A stretch of 64,000 bases of DNA from Nitratifractor sp. (lineage in GTDB: Bacteria; Campylobacterota; Campylobacteria; Campylobacterales; Sulfurovaceae), in NCBI GenBank assembly GCA_015488535.1, contig WFNP01000043.1, positions 1 through 64,000 on the forward strand, written 5' to 3'. Shown piece after piece: positions 9,129-18,334 of the stretch. The notes below the pieces were generated by a model. That model was not told the DNA's origin. It did not search any database and worked only from the letters and a program-made list of their open reading frames with translations. The position numbers and the translations under genes are program-made. Numbering within the stretch: the stretch's first letter is position 1; the number at the start of each line of letters is the position of its first letter.

Positions 9129-9380
9129 ATGCCAAAGAGAGTAATATCGGGAACGGTTGTTAAAAAAGCCGGTGACAAGACCGCTACGGTATTGGTGGAG
9201 AGAAAAGTTCTTCATCCAAGATACCACAAAACCGTAAAAAGATTCAAGAAATATCTTGTTCACGATGAGAAGAATGAGACTAATGTAGGCGATGTTGTTA
9301 CAGCAATAGAGTGCAGACCTCTATCTAAAAACAAAGCCTTTAGACTCACTGAAATCGTGAAGAAAGGGGAGTCGGAATGA
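9129..9380 (+). CDS. rpsQ: 30S ribosomal protein S17
   Basis: 83 residues from ATG at 9129. The frame is open further upstream into rpmC, but [21 protein letters not shown] is the family start and AAAGGTG precedes it. S17 is an OB-fold protein binding the 5' domain of 16S rRNA early in assembly. The motif [19 protein letters not shown] near residue 55 is typical. The end overlaps rplN by four bases. Confidence 0.96.
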   Translation: MPKRVISGTVVKKAGDKTATVLVERKVLHPRYHKTVKRFKKYLVHDEKNETNVGDVVTAIECRPLSKNKAFRLTEIVKKGESE

Positions 9381-9745
9381 TACAGAGTTTTACAAGACTT
9401 AATGTAGCTGACAACAGCGGAGCCAAAGAGATTATGTGTATCAAGGTATTGGGTGGTTCCAAAAGAAGATACGCTTCAGTTGGTGATGTAATTGTAGCAT
9501 CTGTAAAAAAGGCTATCCCTAACGGTAAAGTAAAGAAGGGTAAAGTTGTTAAAGCTGTTGTTGTTAGAACTAAAAAAGAGATCCAAAGAGAAAATGGATC
9601 TTTGATTAGATTTGATGATAATGCAGCTGTAATTATTGATGATAAAAAAGAGCCTATCGGAACAAGAATTTTCGGACCGGTAAGCCGTGAAACTAGATAT
9701 GCAGGATTTATGAAGATTGTATCTCTTGCACCGGAGGTTTGGTAA
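9377..9745 (+). CDS. rplN: 50S ribosomal protein L14
   Basis: 122 residues, exact family length. L14 forms inter-subunit bridges with 16S rRNA and is the docking site for the silencing factor RsfS. Signature features are [18 protein letters not shown] at the start and [15 protein letters not shown] near residue 75. It overlaps both neighbours, rpsQ and rplX. Confidence 0.97.
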   Translation: MIQSFTRLNVADNSGAKEIMCIKVLGGSKRRYASVGDVIVASVKKAIPNGKVKKGKVVKAVVVRTKKEIQRENGSLIRFDDNAAVIIDDKKEPIGTRIFGPVSRETRYAGFMKIVSLAPEVW

Positions 9746-9978
9746 TGGCAAAGAAATTCAAAATCAAAAAGGGCGATACTGTAATGGTAATCGCCGGAGA
9801 TGACAAGGGTAAAACAGGGACAGTGCTAAAAGTACTTACCAAAAAAGATGCTGTTATCGTAGAAGGGTGTAAGATAGCTAGAAAAGCAATCAAGCCTAGT
9901 GAGCAGAATAAAGAGGGCGGATTTGTAAACAAAGAGATGCCTATTCATATCTCAAATGTAAAGAAAGTAGAGGGCTGA
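9745..9978 (+). CDS. rplX: 50S ribosomal protein L24
   Basis: 77 residues, shorter than the about 104 of E. coli. L24 is an assembly initiator that binds the 5' end of 23S rRNA. The KOW motif [18 protein letters not shown] is at residues 7-24. I chose ATG at 9745, whose A is the last base of the rplN stop, with GGAGG seven bases upstream; an in-frame TTG at 9739 is less likely. Confidence 0.95.
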   Translation: MAKKFKIKKGDTVMVIAGDDKGKTGTVLKVLTKKDAVIVEGCKIARKAIKPSEQNKEGGFVNKEMPIHISNVKKVEG

Positions 9979-9981
9979 TAG

Positions 9982-10527
9982 ATGAGCAGATTGAAAGATA
10001 AGTATCAAAACATCGTCCCTGCACTGCGTGAAGAGCTTGGAATTGAGAATGTTATGCAGACTCCAAGACTTGAAAAAATTGTTATCAGCGTAGGTGCCGG
10101 TGAAGAGGGTAGAGACAGTAAGCTTATCCAAAATATGGCTGACACTATCTCACTGATTGCCGGACAAAAAGCTGTAATTACAGTAGCTAAAAAATCTGTT
10201 GCAGGTTTTAAAGCCAGAGAGGGAGCTCCTAGTGGTATCAAAGTTACACTAAGAGGCGAAAATATGTATAATTTCCTCGATAAGCTTATCTCTATTGCAC
10301 TTCCAAGAGTAAAAGACTTTAGAGGAGTGCCTAGAAAAGGTTTTGATGGTAGAGGAAATTACAGTTTCGGACTTGATGAGCAGTTGATGTTCCCAGAGGT
10401 TGTTTATGATAATATCATGAAGACTCACGGAATGAATATCACAATAGTAACTACTAGCGAAGATGACAAAGAGGCATTTACACTACTTGAAAAGCTTGGA
10501 ATGCCTTTTGCTAAAGGGAGAAAGTAA
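9982..10527 (+). CDS. rplE: 50S ribosomal protein L5
   Basis: 181 residues. L5 binds 5S rRNA together with L18 and contacts the P-site tRNA and S13. The conserved region [23 protein letters not shown] lies near residues 77-99, with RDFRGVP-type motif [21 protein letters not shown] after it. The stop codon shares a base with the rpsN start. Confidence 0.97.
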   Translation: MSRLKDKYQNIVPALREELGIENVMQTPRLEKIVISVGAGEEGRDSKLIQNMADTISLIAGQKAVITVAKKSVAGFKAREGAPSGIKVTLRGENMYNFLDKLISIALPRVKDFRGVPRKGFDGRGNYSFGLDEQLMFPEVVYDNIMKTHGMNITIVTTSEDDKEAFTLLEKLGMPFAKGRK

Positions 10528-10712
10528 TGGCTAAGAAATCAATGATTGCCAAGCAGAAGCGAAAGCCTAAGTTTGGTGTTCAGGCATACACACGCTGTAA
10601 CATTTGCGGAAGACCACACTCTGTATATAGAGATTTTGGTATCTGCCGTATATGTTTGAGAAAAATGGCCTCAGAGGGTCAAATACCTGGCATGCGTAAA
10701 GCAAGCTGGTAA
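10527..10712 (+). CDS. rpsN: 30S ribosomal protein S14, zinc-binding form
   Basis: 61 residues, the short C+ (zinc-dependent) form of S14. The zinc knuckle is CNIC...CRIC near residues 24-43 ([20 protein letters not shown]). S14 completes the 3' domain of the small subunit head. No zinc-free paralogue is visible here; species with both switch forms under zinc limitation. It overlaps rplE by one base. Confidence 0.96.
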   Translation: MAKKSMIAKQKRKPKFGVQAYTRCNICGRPHSVYRDFGICRICLRKMASEGQIPGMRKASW

Positions 10713-10726
10713 TCAAGGAGTAAAAG

Positions 10727-11122
10727 ATGATGACAGACAATATTGCAGACTCTCTTACTCGAATAAGAAATGCGGCTCAGAGAAGACTGGAGACTACTAC
10801 ACTGTTACACTCCAAGATGATTGAATCGATTGTTTCTATTCTTGTAAACAAGGGTTATTTGGAGAGTTATACAGTAGAAGAAGACGGTGCTAAAAAGAGC
10901 ATCAAGGTAGTTTTGAAGTATGACGATAACGGTAGAAGTGTAATCAATGAAATCAAAAGAATCTCAAAACCTGGTAGAAGAATCTACAAAGGCAAAGATG
11001 AGATCAAAAGATTTAAAAACGGTTATGGAACATTGATTGTATCTACAAGTGCAGGTGTGCTTCCTAATGACGAAGCTTTCAAGCTCGGCAAGGGCGGCGA
11101 AGTAATCTGTAGCATCTGGTAA
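10727..11122 (+). CDS. rpsH: 30S ribosomal protein S8
   Basis: 131 residues. S8 binds helix 21 of 16S rRNA and in E. coli represses the spc operon. The start [16 protein letters not shown] has two consecutive ATG codons; AAGGAG lies upstream of both. The conserved end [15 protein letters not shown]-like segment ([20 protein letters not shown]) and GEVICSIW close the protein normally. Confidence 0.97.
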   Translation: MMTDNIADSLTRIRNAAQRRLETTTLLHSKMIESIVSILVNKGYLESYTVEEDGAKKSIKVVLKYDDNGRSVINEIKRISKPGRRIYKGKDEIKRFKNGYGTLIVSTSAGVLPNDEAFKLGKGGEVICSIW

Positions 11123-11135
11123 GGGAGGTAAAACT

Positions 11136-11672
11136 ATGTCAAGAGTAGGAAAACAGCCCGTATCAATACCGGGTGGTGTAGATGTAAAATTGGACGGAAC
11201 TGCACTTGTAGCTTCCAAAGGTAAAATTGAGAAGAGATTAGAGACTCATGGTAGAGTAAATATCGAAGTTAAAGATAACGAAGTAGTATTTACAAAAAAA
11301 GATGACTCTAAACAATCTTCAGCATTTTGGGGGACTTACAGAGCATTGTTTAACAATATCGTAATTGGTCTGGACAAGGGCTTTAGCAAGTCACTAGAGA
11401 TCAACGGTGTTGGTTACAGAGCAAATGTAAATGGTAAAACTCTTGAGCTACAGCTCGGATTTTCTCACCCAATCAATTATGAGATACCAGAAGGTATTGA
11501 TATAAAGGTTGAGAAAAATATCATTACTGTAAGTGGAACAGATAAACAGCAAGTAGGTCAAGTTGCTGCGGAAATCAGAGGATTTAGACCACCTGAGCCA
11601 TATAAAGGCAAAGGTGTTAAATACACTGACGAAGTTATCATCAGAAAAGCCGGTAAAGCGGCAGGTAAGTAA
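11136..11672 (+). CDS. rplF: 50S ribosomal protein L6
   Basis: 178 residues, two L6 domains arisen by an ancient duplication. L6 binds the sarcin-ricin loop region and the GTPase centre. It begins [17 protein letters not shown] and ends with the signature [31 protein letters not shown] precedes the start. Confidence 0.97.
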   Translation: MSRVGKQPVSIPGGVDVKLDGTALVASKGKIEKRLETHGRVNIEVKDNEVVFTKKDDSKQSSAFWGTYRALFNNIVIGLDKGFSKSLEINGVGYRANVNGKTLELQLGFSHPINYEIPEGIDIKVEKNIITVSGTDKQQVGQVAAEIRGFRPPEPYKGKGVKYTDEVIIRKAGKAAGK

Positions 11673-11683
11673 GGAGCGTTGAT

Positions 11684-12040
11684 ATGTTGAAAAGTGTTCA
11701 AAAAAAGAAAAACAGAGTTTACGCTCAAAGAAAACGCCGTTCAAGAGGTTCTATTCACGGAACTGCCCAGATGCCTAGAGTTACAGTGTTTAGATCAAAC
11801 AAACACTTCTATGCTCAAGCTATAGATGATGACAAAGCTCATACTCTTGCTTATTCTGACGGTAACAAATTGGGTGTTCGCTCTACTACAGAAGGTGCAA
11901 AAGCAGTAGCTGCTGATATGGCTGAAAAGCTTAAGAGTGCTGGAATTGAGACTATCGTATTTGATAGAAACGGTTATGTTTATCATGGTGTGGTAGCGGC
12001 ATTTGCCGACGGACTCAGAGAAGCCGGTATCAAGTTTTAA
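11684..12040 (+). CDS. rplR: 50S ribosomal protein L18
   Basis: 118 residues. L18 attaches 5S rRNA to the large subunit with L5. Recognised by [19 protein letters not shown] near residue 30 and the C-terminal AFDRxG-like [24 protein letters not shown]. The ribosome binding site AAGGAG lies just before the ATG. Confidence 0.96.
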   Translation: MLKSVQKKKNRVYAQRKRRSRGSIHGTAQMPRVTVFRSNKHFYAQAIDDDKAHTLAYSDGNKLGVRSTTEGAKAVAADMAEKLKSAGIETIVFDRNGYVYHGVVAAFADGLREAGIKF

Positions 12041-12051
12041 GGGATAGTGAT

Positions 12052-12495
12052 ATGGAAAATATAAATAGAGAAGACTTCGAAGAGGCAATCGTTAACATTG
12101 GTCGTGTGACCAAGGTTGTTAAGGGTGGTAGAAGATTCCGTTTTACTGCACTGGTAGTTATCGGTGACAAGAACGGAACAGTAGGTTATGGATATGGAAA
12201 AGCAAAAGAGGTACCAGATGCCATCAAAAAAGCTGTTGATGATGCATTTAAAAATTTGGTAAAAATCAATATCAAAGGTACTACTATTGCTCATGATATT
12301 GAGCATAAATATAATTCAAGCAGAATTATTCTAAAACCTGCAAGTGAGGGTACTGGAGCAATCGCCGGTGGTGCTGCTCGTCCAGTAATTGAACTTGCCG
12401 GTATCAAAGATGTAATTGCTAAATCTATCGGGTCAAATAACCCTAACAACTTGGTTAGATGCACAATAGAAGCACTTACCAGAATCAAAGGCTAA
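12052..12495 (+). CDS. rpsE: 30S ribosomal protein S5
   Basis: 147 residues. S5 lies at the mRNA entrance and affects decoding accuracy. The double-stranded-RNA-binding N-domain includes [19 protein letters not shown] and [17 protein letters not shown] (residues 16-63). The C-domain includes [19 protein letters not shown]. rplO follows directly: the usual rpmD (L30) gene is absent, as is normal for this phylum. Confidence 0.97.
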   Translation: MENINREDFEEAIVNIGRVTKVVKGGRRFRFTALVVIGDKNGTVGYGYGKAKEVPDAIKKAVDDAFKNLVKINIKGTTIAHDIEHKYNSSRIILKPASEGTGAIAGGAARPVIELAGIKDVIAKSIGSNNPNNLVRCTIEALTRIKG

Positions 12496-12504
12496 GGAGC
12501 ATAT

Positions 12505-12903
12505 ATGGGTTTGCATAATCTTCAACCCGCTCCCGGTTCTACTCACAAAACTAAAAGAGTAGGTCGTGGACAAGGGTCAGGAACAGGAAAGACAGCGGGT
12601 AGAGGTCAAAAAGGTCAAAAATCCAGAACTGGATACAGTAGAAAAAGAGGTTTTGAGGGTGGTCAGCAACCACTTTATAAAAGACTTCCAAAAATTGGAT
12701 TTACTTCAAGAGTTGAGAAGCCTTATGTAATCAATGTTGATCGCATCAAAGCTGTAGCTGAGCTTGAAGAGATTACACTTGAGAGTATTAAAAGTGTTCA
12801 TAAACTCAGCAAGAGTGTAACTAGAGTCAAACTTATCGGCACAGGAGCTAAAGATTTGGCTTCTAAGATCAAGGATGATGCAGTAACAACAAGTAGGAAA
12901 TAA
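12505..12903 (+). CDS. rplO: 50S ribosomal protein L15
   Basis: 132 residues. L15 is a late assembly protein that contacts much of 23S rRNA. The glycine/basic N-terminal extension (KRVGRGQGSGTGKTAGRGQK) penetrates the subunit; GFEGGQQPLYKRLPKIGF follows near residue 50. It ends two bases before secY. Confidence 0.97.
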   Translation: MGLHNLQPAPGSTHKTKRVGRGQGSGTGKTAGRGQKGQKSRTGYSRKRGFEGGQQPLYKRLPKIGFTSRVEKPYVINVDRIKAVAELEEITLESIKSVHKLSKSVTRVKLIGTGAKDLASKIKDDAVTTSRK

Positions 12904-12905
12904 AT

Positions 12906-14168
12906 ATGGGCAATGCTTTGACTCAGAAAATCCTGATAACACTCGGATTTCTTTTTGCCTATAGAGTTTTAGCATATATCCCCATCCCCGGCGTTGACCT
13001 TGGTGTAATCAAAAGCTTTTTTGACCAAAACGCCAACAACGCCCTCGGGCTGGCTAATATGTTTAGCGGAAATGCCATCAGAAGGATGAGCGTAATATCA
13101 CTCGGTGTAATGCCATATATCACCGCAGCAATTGTAATGGAACTTCTAGCTGCAACTTTCCCCACACTAGGACAGATGAAAAAAGAACGAGATGGAATGC
13201 AAAAATATATGCAAATCATCAGATATGGAACAATATTTGTAACTGTTGTTCAGGCTGTCGGTGTATCTATGGGACTTGCTGCTATGAAAGGTGCCCATGG
13301 TCAGAGTGCAGTGATGATAGATCCGACTGAATTTACAGTATTGGCAGTTTTCTCTATGCTAACGGGGACTATGATGCTAATGTGGTTTGGTGAGCAGATT
13401 ACCCAAAAGGGTATCGGTAACGGTATATCTTTGATAATCTTTGCAGGTATTGTATCTGGTATTCCATCAGCAATCGGCAAGACAATAGCAGCGGTAAATG
13501 CCGGAACTATGAATTTCCTGGTAGTATTGGCGATATTTGCCATTATGGTAGCTACGATACTAATAATTATATATGTAGAGCTAGGAGAGAGAAGAATACC
13601 AATCAGTTACTCACGAAAAACTATTATGCAAAATCAGCATAAGAGAGTAATGAATTACATTCCTGTGAGAGTAAACCTTTCAGGTGTTATTCCTCCGATT
13701 TTTGCAAGTGCTGTTTTGATGTTTCCACTTACTCTGCTTCAATCAAGCACAAATGAGATGGTCACATCAGTAGCTGATATATTACATCCGGGGGGATTGG
13801 TTTACAATACTGTAATGTTTTTGCTTGTAATATTCTTTGCATTTTTCTATGCTTCTATTGCATTTAATGCCAAAGATATTGCTGATAACCTCAAAAGACA
13901 GGGTGGCTTTATACCAGGAGTCAGACCTGGAGAGAAAACAGTTGCATTTTTGAATGAGGTAGCAAGCAGACTGACTGTATGGGGTTCAATATATTTGGCT
14001 GTTATTTCGACACTGCCGTTTATTTTGATAAATACTATGGGAGCATCATTCTATTTTGGTGGAACAGCTGTGCTGATTGTAGTTCAGGTAGCTCTTGATA
14101 CTATGCGTAAAATTGAAGCCCAAAGAATGATGAATCAGTATGAAACACTTGGGAATGTAGGTCTGTAA
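12906..14168 (+). CDS. secY: Protein translocase subunit SecY
   Basis: 420 residues, ten predicted membrane helices. SecY is the pore of the SecYEG translocon in the inner membrane, exporting unfolded proteins with SecA and inserting membrane proteins with SRP. Helix 1 is ILITLGFLFAYRVLAYIPIPG; the plug segment follows around MFSGNAIRRMSVISLGVMPYI. The cytoplasmic loops bearing ERRIPISYSRK and GFIPGVRPGEKT, which contact SecA and the ribosome, are present. The stop codon overlaps the map start. Confidence 0.98.
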   Translation: MGNALTQKILITLGFLFAYRVLAYIPIPGVDLGVIKSFFDQNANNALGLANMFSGNAIRRMSVISLGVMPYITAAIVMELLAATFPTLGQMKKERDGMQKYMQIIRYGTIFVTVVQAVGVSMGLAAMKGAHGQSAVMIDPTEFTVLAVFSMLTGTMMLMWFGEQITQKGIGNGISLIIFAGIVSGIPSAIGKTIAAVNAGTMNFLVVLAIFAIMVATILIIIYVELGERRIPISYSRKTIMQNQHKRVMNYIPVRVNLSGVIPPIFASAVLMFPLTLLQSSTNEMVTSVADILHPGGLVYNTVMFLLVIFFAFFYASIAFNAKDIADNLKRQGGFIPGVRPGEKTVAFLNEVASRLTVWGSIYLAVISTLPFILINTMGASFYFGGTAVLIVVQVALDTMRKIEAQRMMNQYETLGNVGL

Positions 14169-14923
14169 TGGCTATACCACTTAGAAAACCGGCTGAGATA
14201 GATAAACTGCGCAGAGCCGGTGCGGTAGTAGGTCAAACTTTGGAGTATCTTCAAGGGGTAGTAAAGCCTGGAATGACACTCAAAGAGGTAGATGCTCTAG
14301 GTGAAGAGTTTTTGAGAAATCTTGGAGCCGAACCCTCTTTTAAAGGGCTTTACGGCTTCCCCTCTGCTGTATGCACATCACTCAATGAAGTCATCATTCA
14401 CGGAATACCTGATGATACTGTATTAAAAGAGGGTGATATTCTTGGTATTGATATTGGCAGTAAATTGGAAGGTTATTATGGAGATGCGGCTATCACTATG
14501 CCTGTTGGTGAAATATCTGATATAGATAATAGATTGATAGAGTGTTCTAAAAAGACACTTTTTGATGCAATAGAGTCTATAAAACAGGGAATGAGATTTA
14601 AAGAATTGAGTCAAATTCTTGAAGATAGTATTTTGTCATATGGCTTTGTACCGTTGCGTGATTATTGCGGACACGGTATAGGAGCAAAACCTCATGATGA
14701 GCCTAATATCCCAAATTATCTTGAAGGCAAACCAAAGCAGGGACCAAAAATCAAAAATGGAATGGTTTTTTGTTTGGAGCCTATGGTTTGTCAAGAGAGT
14801 TCAGAGCCAATGCTATTGGAAGATAACTGGTCTGTTGTGAGTAGTGATGGCAAAAGAGGTAGCCACTATGAGCATCAAGTGGCTGTAGTAGATGGTAAAG
14901 CAGTCATATTGACGCTACCTTAA
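14168..14923 (+). CDS. map: Methionine aminopeptidase, type I
   Basis: 251 residues, normal for type I. Removes the initiator methionine from new proteins. The five metal ligands are visible: Asp in [14 protein letters not shown] (two Asp, near 98 and 109), His in [14 protein letters not shown] (near 173), Glu in CLEPMV (near 205) and Glu in HYEHQVAVV (near 237). It lies between secY and infA, as in many bacteria, and overlaps secY by one base. Confidence 0.97.
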   Translation: MAIPLRKPAEIDKLRRAGAVVGQTLEYLQGVVKPGMTLKEVDALGEEFLRNLGAEPSFKGLYGFPSAVCTSLNEVIIHGIPDDTVLKEGDILGIDIGSKLEGYYGDAAITMPVGEISDIDNRLIECSKKTLFDAIESIKQGMRFKELSQILEDSILSYGFVPLRDYCGHGIGAKPHDEPNIPNYLEGKPKQGPKIKNGMVFCLEPMVCQESSEPMLLEDNWSVVSSDGKRGSHYEHQVAVVDGKAVILTLP

Positions 14924-14945
14924 AGAGAGTAAGAAGGAGACAGGT

Positions 14946-15164
14946 TTGGCAAAAGATGATGTAATTGAGATAGATGGCAAAGTTGTAGAGGCACTTCCCA
15001 ACGCTACTTTCAGAGTGGAGTTGGATAACGGGCATATTGTCCTGTGTCACATAGCCGGAAAAATGAGAATGCACTACATAAAAATTCTACCGGGAGACAA
15101 GGTAAAAGTGGAGCTTACTCCATATAGCCTTGATAAAGGTAGAATTACTTTTAGATACAAATAA
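14946..15164 (+). CDS. infA: Translation initiation factor IF-1
   Basis: 72 residues, a single S1/OB-fold domain. IF-1 occupies the A-site of the 30S subunit during initiation. The start is TTG at 14946, giving [19 protein letters not shown], with AAGGAGA eight bases upstream; no ATG fits. [19 protein letters not shown] and [18 protein letters not shown] are diagnostic. It is the last gene of the S10-spc transcription unit. rpmJ, usually next, lies 4.6 kb downstream. Confidence 0.97.
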   Translation: MAKDDVIEIDGKVVEALPNATFRVELDNGHIVLCHIAGKMRMHYIKILPGDKVKVELTPYSLDKGRITFRYK

Positions 15165-15176
15165 TAATTAAAAATT

Positions 15177-15216
15177 TCGGAAGCAGGACTTCAGTCCTGC
15201 ATATTTCCGGATAATG
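15177..15216. repeat. Short palindromic repeat related to copy A
   Basis: GCAGGACT-TC-AGTCCTGC (15183-15200) has the same arms as the inner hairpin of the repeat at 4102-4235, with flanking TCGGAA and TTCCGGA. No terminal inverted repeat is seen, so this is a fragment or solo hairpin. It may also serve as the terminator after infA, although no T-run follows. Confidence 0.5.
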
Positions 15217-15263
15217 TTAAAAATTTTTATAAACTTCATTCAATACAGAGTATAATATACAGT

Positions 15264-16142
15264 ATGCTTAATCACTCGATATTTGGGCATAATTTAATCT
15301 TCACAAACAATACAAATATAAAAAATTTTATATCATCTGAGAGTATTGCTGATATCAAATTTATCAAAGTAGATGATTTTGATATTTGGCAATACGGCAA
15401 AGTTTATGAGTGGAGTAAACTCTCAGGCAAAGAAGCAAGAGTATCTATTAGTCGAGAAGCCTTTGCAAATGAAGGTAGCCACAGATGGGCATTGGAAGTG
15501 AGAGACAGAGTCAAGCTTGGCTGGGAAGGTGATGGCAATATAGTTTATTATACATACTCCTGTGGAGTTTTGGAATTGCTTTTTTGGATACTTCATACAT
15601 TCTTGCCTCTTTCGCTTGATTACAGTCATAAAATGAGTATATTTCATGCTTCAGGAGTAGATATAAACGGTAAAAGTGTTATCTTTTTGGCTCCGACTCA
15701 CGGAGGGAAATCGACTTTGGCAAATGCCTTTGTAGAAAGAGGCTACAAACTTATCGGTGATGATTCAATAGGTATAATAAGCAAAGATAAGAATATTTAT
15801 AGTGTATCTTCATATCCGTTTAGAAGACCTTACAGAAGAGTGAGAGAGTTGGGAATATTTACAGATAGATATTTGTCCGGATTTCAAGAGACAGGAAGTA
15901 TATTTATATTAAAAAGAGTCAATAAAGATAGTGTGATAGAAATAGACAATATTTCAGCTATAGAGGCTTTTGAGCATCTTGCAAAATCACTTTTTGTTAC
16001 TTATAGAACAATTCCAAGAGATAGAATGCTCTTGCTTAGTAATATACTCAATCAGATACCTGTATATGCGTTGAAGATACCTTGGAATATAAACAGAGTA
16101 TCCGAAGTGATAGAGGCAGTGAAATTGCATACCTTGTCATAA
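15264..16142 (+). CDS. HPr kinase/phosphorylase-like P-loop protein
   Basis: 292 residues. The C-terminal half resembles the HprK fold: a Walker A loop APTHGGKSTLANAF near residue 142-155, and a second acidic motif YKLIGDDSIGI near 162, where HprK has its catalytic aspartates. The N-terminal half (about 1-120) is not recognised. True HprK phosphorylates HPr of the sugar PTS, which bacteria of this group generally lack, so this is more likely one of the HprK-related kinases of unknown target. It has its own small promoter region after the infA end. No obvious partner gene (HPr, PqqD-like) is adjacent. Confidence 0.6.
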   Translation: MLNHSIFGHNLIFTNNTNIKNFISSESIADIKFIKVDDFDIWQYGKVYEWSKLSGKEARVSISREAFANEGSHRWALEVRDRVKLGWEGDGNIVYYTYSCGVLELLFWILHTFLPLSLDYSHKMSIFHASGVDINGKSVIFLAPTHGGKSTLANAFVERGYKLIGDDSIGIISKDKNIYSVSSYPFRRPYRRVRELGIFTDRYLSGFQETGSIFILKRVNKDSVIEIDNISAIEAFEHLAKSLFVTYRTIPRDRMLLLSNILNQIPVYALKIPWNINRVSEVIEAVKLHTLS

Positions 16143-16222
16143 TAGTGCGATTTTTTTATCTCTGTGATATATTCTAACTTGCTATAATCTTATGATATCT
16201 AAATCAAAGAAGAGGGAAGAGT

Positions 16223-17254
16223 TTGGACAGTTTTTTACCGGGATACAGAGACCCTATATTCAGTATCATTATTATTATGTTGATTATATTGGCAATATCT
16301 ATAGCTTCATACGGCTGGAGTGTTTACAAAGAGGAGAAGCTTAAAAAATCACTTTTTGGATTTATAGACAGATTTGACAGCGGTTCATGCAGTCTTGATG
16401 AAGATAATATGGTATTTGACAAGAGTATGATAAAGCCTCTTGTAATGCTTGCAAAGGCTTATGAAAAGAGCGGAGAGTATGACAAGAGCATAAGTATCTG
16501 TCTGTATTTGATACGGCATACAAATGATGATGAGTTGATGATATATTTGGGCAAAGTATATATGCGTGCAGGATTTTTACAAAGAAGCAAAGATATTTTT
16601 GAAGAGTTGATAAAAAGACATCCCAGACGAAAAGATATACTATACAGTCTAGAGAGTCTGTATGAAAAGATGGGAGATATAGATAGTGCCATGGAGGCTC
16701 TTGATGCACTTGAAGCACAGGGTGAAGATATATCTGCTATCAGGCGTTTTTTGAGACTCAAGAGAGTATTGAGTGACAGAAGTATGACTCCAACAGAAAG
16801 AAAAGATGCTATTTTAGAGATAGTAAATGATGATATATCCATATACAGAATGAGTTTGCGTCAACTCTTTGCAATAGCCCCTGAGAATGCATGGAATCTA
16901 ATCAGTGAGGATAGGGTCGAAGATGTGATTGATATCTTATGGTTGCTTCCATACTCCCAACTTCATTTGGATATAATTAAATCATCAAAAAAGCTACAGG
17001 CTGTATATTTTGCACGGGGAGATATACAAGAGTGCAGTGATGAGAGTGGTATTTTTGCCATAGATATCCTATGCTCTGCCAGAAAAGGCGGATACTCTGA
17101 AGGTGATTTGGAGTTTTCATATCTATGCAAAGAGTGTAAGAGAAGTTATCCTGTGTCTTTTAACAGATGCCCCGGATGTATGGCTATAAATTCAATAGAG
17201 ATAGAGGAGTCACTTGAAAAACGAAGATATGAAAGAGGTGAAACTCTACTGTGA
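16223..17254 (+). CDS. LapB/YciM-like TPR protein with C-terminal zinc ribbon
   Basis: 343 residues. One N-terminal membrane helix (residues about 12-31, IFSIIIIMLIILAISIASYG), a TPR-like helical body (about 70-250), and a C-terminal rubredoxin-like zinc ribbon CKECKRSYPVSFNRCPGC near 308-325. This is the layout of LapB, which in E. coli controls LPS synthesis by presenting LpxC to FtsH. The same role here is inferred from architecture only. The start is TTG at 16223 behind GAGGGAAGAG; TATAAT near 16182 is a likely promoter. The end overlaps rnhA by about 40 bases. Confidence 0.65.
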   Translation: MDSFLPGYRDPIFSIIIIMLIILAISIASYGWSVYKEEKLKKSLFGFIDRFDSGSCSLDEDNMVFDKSMIKPLVMLAKAYEKSGEYDKSISICLYLIRHTNDDELMIYLGKVYMRAGFLQRSKDIFEELIKRHPRRKDILYSLESLYEKMGDIDSAMEALDALEAQGEDISAIRRFLRLKRVLSDRSMTPTERKDAILEIVNDDISIYRMSLRQLFAIAPENAWNLISEDRVEDVIDILWLLPYSQLHLDIIKSSKKLQAVYFARGDIQECSDESGIFAIDILCSARKGGYSEGDLEFSYLCKECKRSYPVSFNRCPGCMAINSIEIEESLEKRRYERGETLL

Positions 17255-17657
17255 CGGTTCGAGTCTGGGTAATCCCGGACCTGGAGGATATGGTGGAATT
17301 TTGGAGTATAAAGGCAAACGCAGGATTTATGGTGGTGGTGAGAGTTATACTACCAATAACAGAATGGAATTAAAGGGTGTGATTGAGGGCTTAAAACTTC
17401 TCAAAGAGCCATGTAAAGTGGAAGTGGTTACAGACAGCTCGTATGTGGCAAATGCTATAAACAAATGGTTGGATGGGTGGGTAAAAAAAGATTTTAAAAA
17501 AGTTAAAAATCCTGAATTGTGGAAAGAGTATCTAAAAGTATCATCTTCTCACAATATTCATGCTACTTGGGTGAGAGGTCATAATGGTCATCCTCAAAAT
17601 GAGGAGTGTGACAAGATAGCCAAAGAGTATGCAAATAAATATAAAGGGGCCAAATGA
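17214..17657 (+). CDS. rnhA: Ribonuclease HI
   Basis: 147 residues. Cleaves the RNA strand of RNA-DNA hybrids. All active-site acids are visible: Asp in [15 protein letters not shown], Glu in NNRMELKGV, Asp in VVTDSSYVA and Asp in [10 protein letters not shown], plus the His in [10 protein letters not shown]. The start could be TTG at 17214 (GAGGAG four bases upstream) or ATG at 17229; I use the former because of its ribosome binding site. rnc begins four bases before its stop ends. A second RNase H (rnhB) lies at 61828. Confidence 0.95.
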   Translation: MKNEDMKEVKLYCDGSSLGNPGPGGYGGILEYKGKRRIYGGGESYTTNNRMELKGVIEGLKLLKEPCKVEVVTDSSYVANAINKWLDGWVKKDFKKVKNPELWKEYLKVSSSHNIHATWVRGHNGHPQNEECDKIAKEYANKYKGAK

Positions 17658-18334
17658 GAGATTACAAGCAGTTGGAGAGTAGATTGGGCTACGAGTTTGG
17701 GAATAAGCAATTGATTATTGAGGCTCTTACACACAAAAGCTATAAGAAGCCTTACAATAATGAGCGGCTGGAATTTCTGGGTGATGCAGTGCTGGATTTG
17801 ATAGTGGGAGAGTTTCTCTTCAAAGAGTTTCCAGACAAAGATGAGGGTGTCTTATCCAAAATGAGAGCATCTATAGTGAATGAGGGAGGTTTTGCACTAC
17901 TGGCACGAAAAATAGGATTGGGAGATTATATATTTTTATCTATGGCTGAAGAGAATAATGATGGTAGAAACAAACCCTCTCTTCTTTCCAATGCTTTTGA
18001 GGCCGTAATCGGTGCAGTATATCTTGAAGCGGGATTGGAAATAAGCAGAGATATAGTGGAGAAGCTTTTGAAAGAGAGTTATCCCAAGATGGATTTGGAT
18101 ACTCTTTGCAAAGATTACAAAACTGCCTTACAGGAGCTGACACAAGCTACTCACGGTATGACACCGGATTATAATCTCCTCTCTTCAATAGGACCTGATC
18201 ATAAAAAAGAGTTTGAAATGGCAGTGGTATTAAATGGTGAAGTGATAGCAAAAGCCAAAGGCAGAAGTAAAAAACAGGCTCAGCAGAAAGCAGCAGAGAT
18301 TGCTTTGCAAAAATTGAAAAAAGAGAGTAAATAA
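17654..18334 (+). CDS. rnc: Ribonuclease III
   Basis: 226 residues. Endonuclease for double-stranded RNA that matures rRNA and trims mRNA. The catalytic signature [18 protein letters not shown] is at residues 35-52, and the second acid cluster is [18 protein letters not shown] near 110. The C-terminal dsRNA-binding domain spans about 155-223 and ends [19 protein letters not shown]. It overlaps rnhA and aroC. Confidence 0.97.
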   Translation: MRDYKQLESRLGYEFGNKQLIIEALTHKSYKKPYNNERLEFLGDAVLDLIVGEFLFKEFPDKDEGVLSKMRASIVNEGGFALLARKIGLGDYIFLSMAEENNDGRNKPSLLSNAFEAVIGAVYLEAGLEISRDIVEKLLKESYPKMDLDTLCKDYKTALQELTQATHGMTPDYNLLSSIGPDHKKEFEMAVVLNGEVIAKAKGRSKKQAQQKAAEIALQKLKKESK

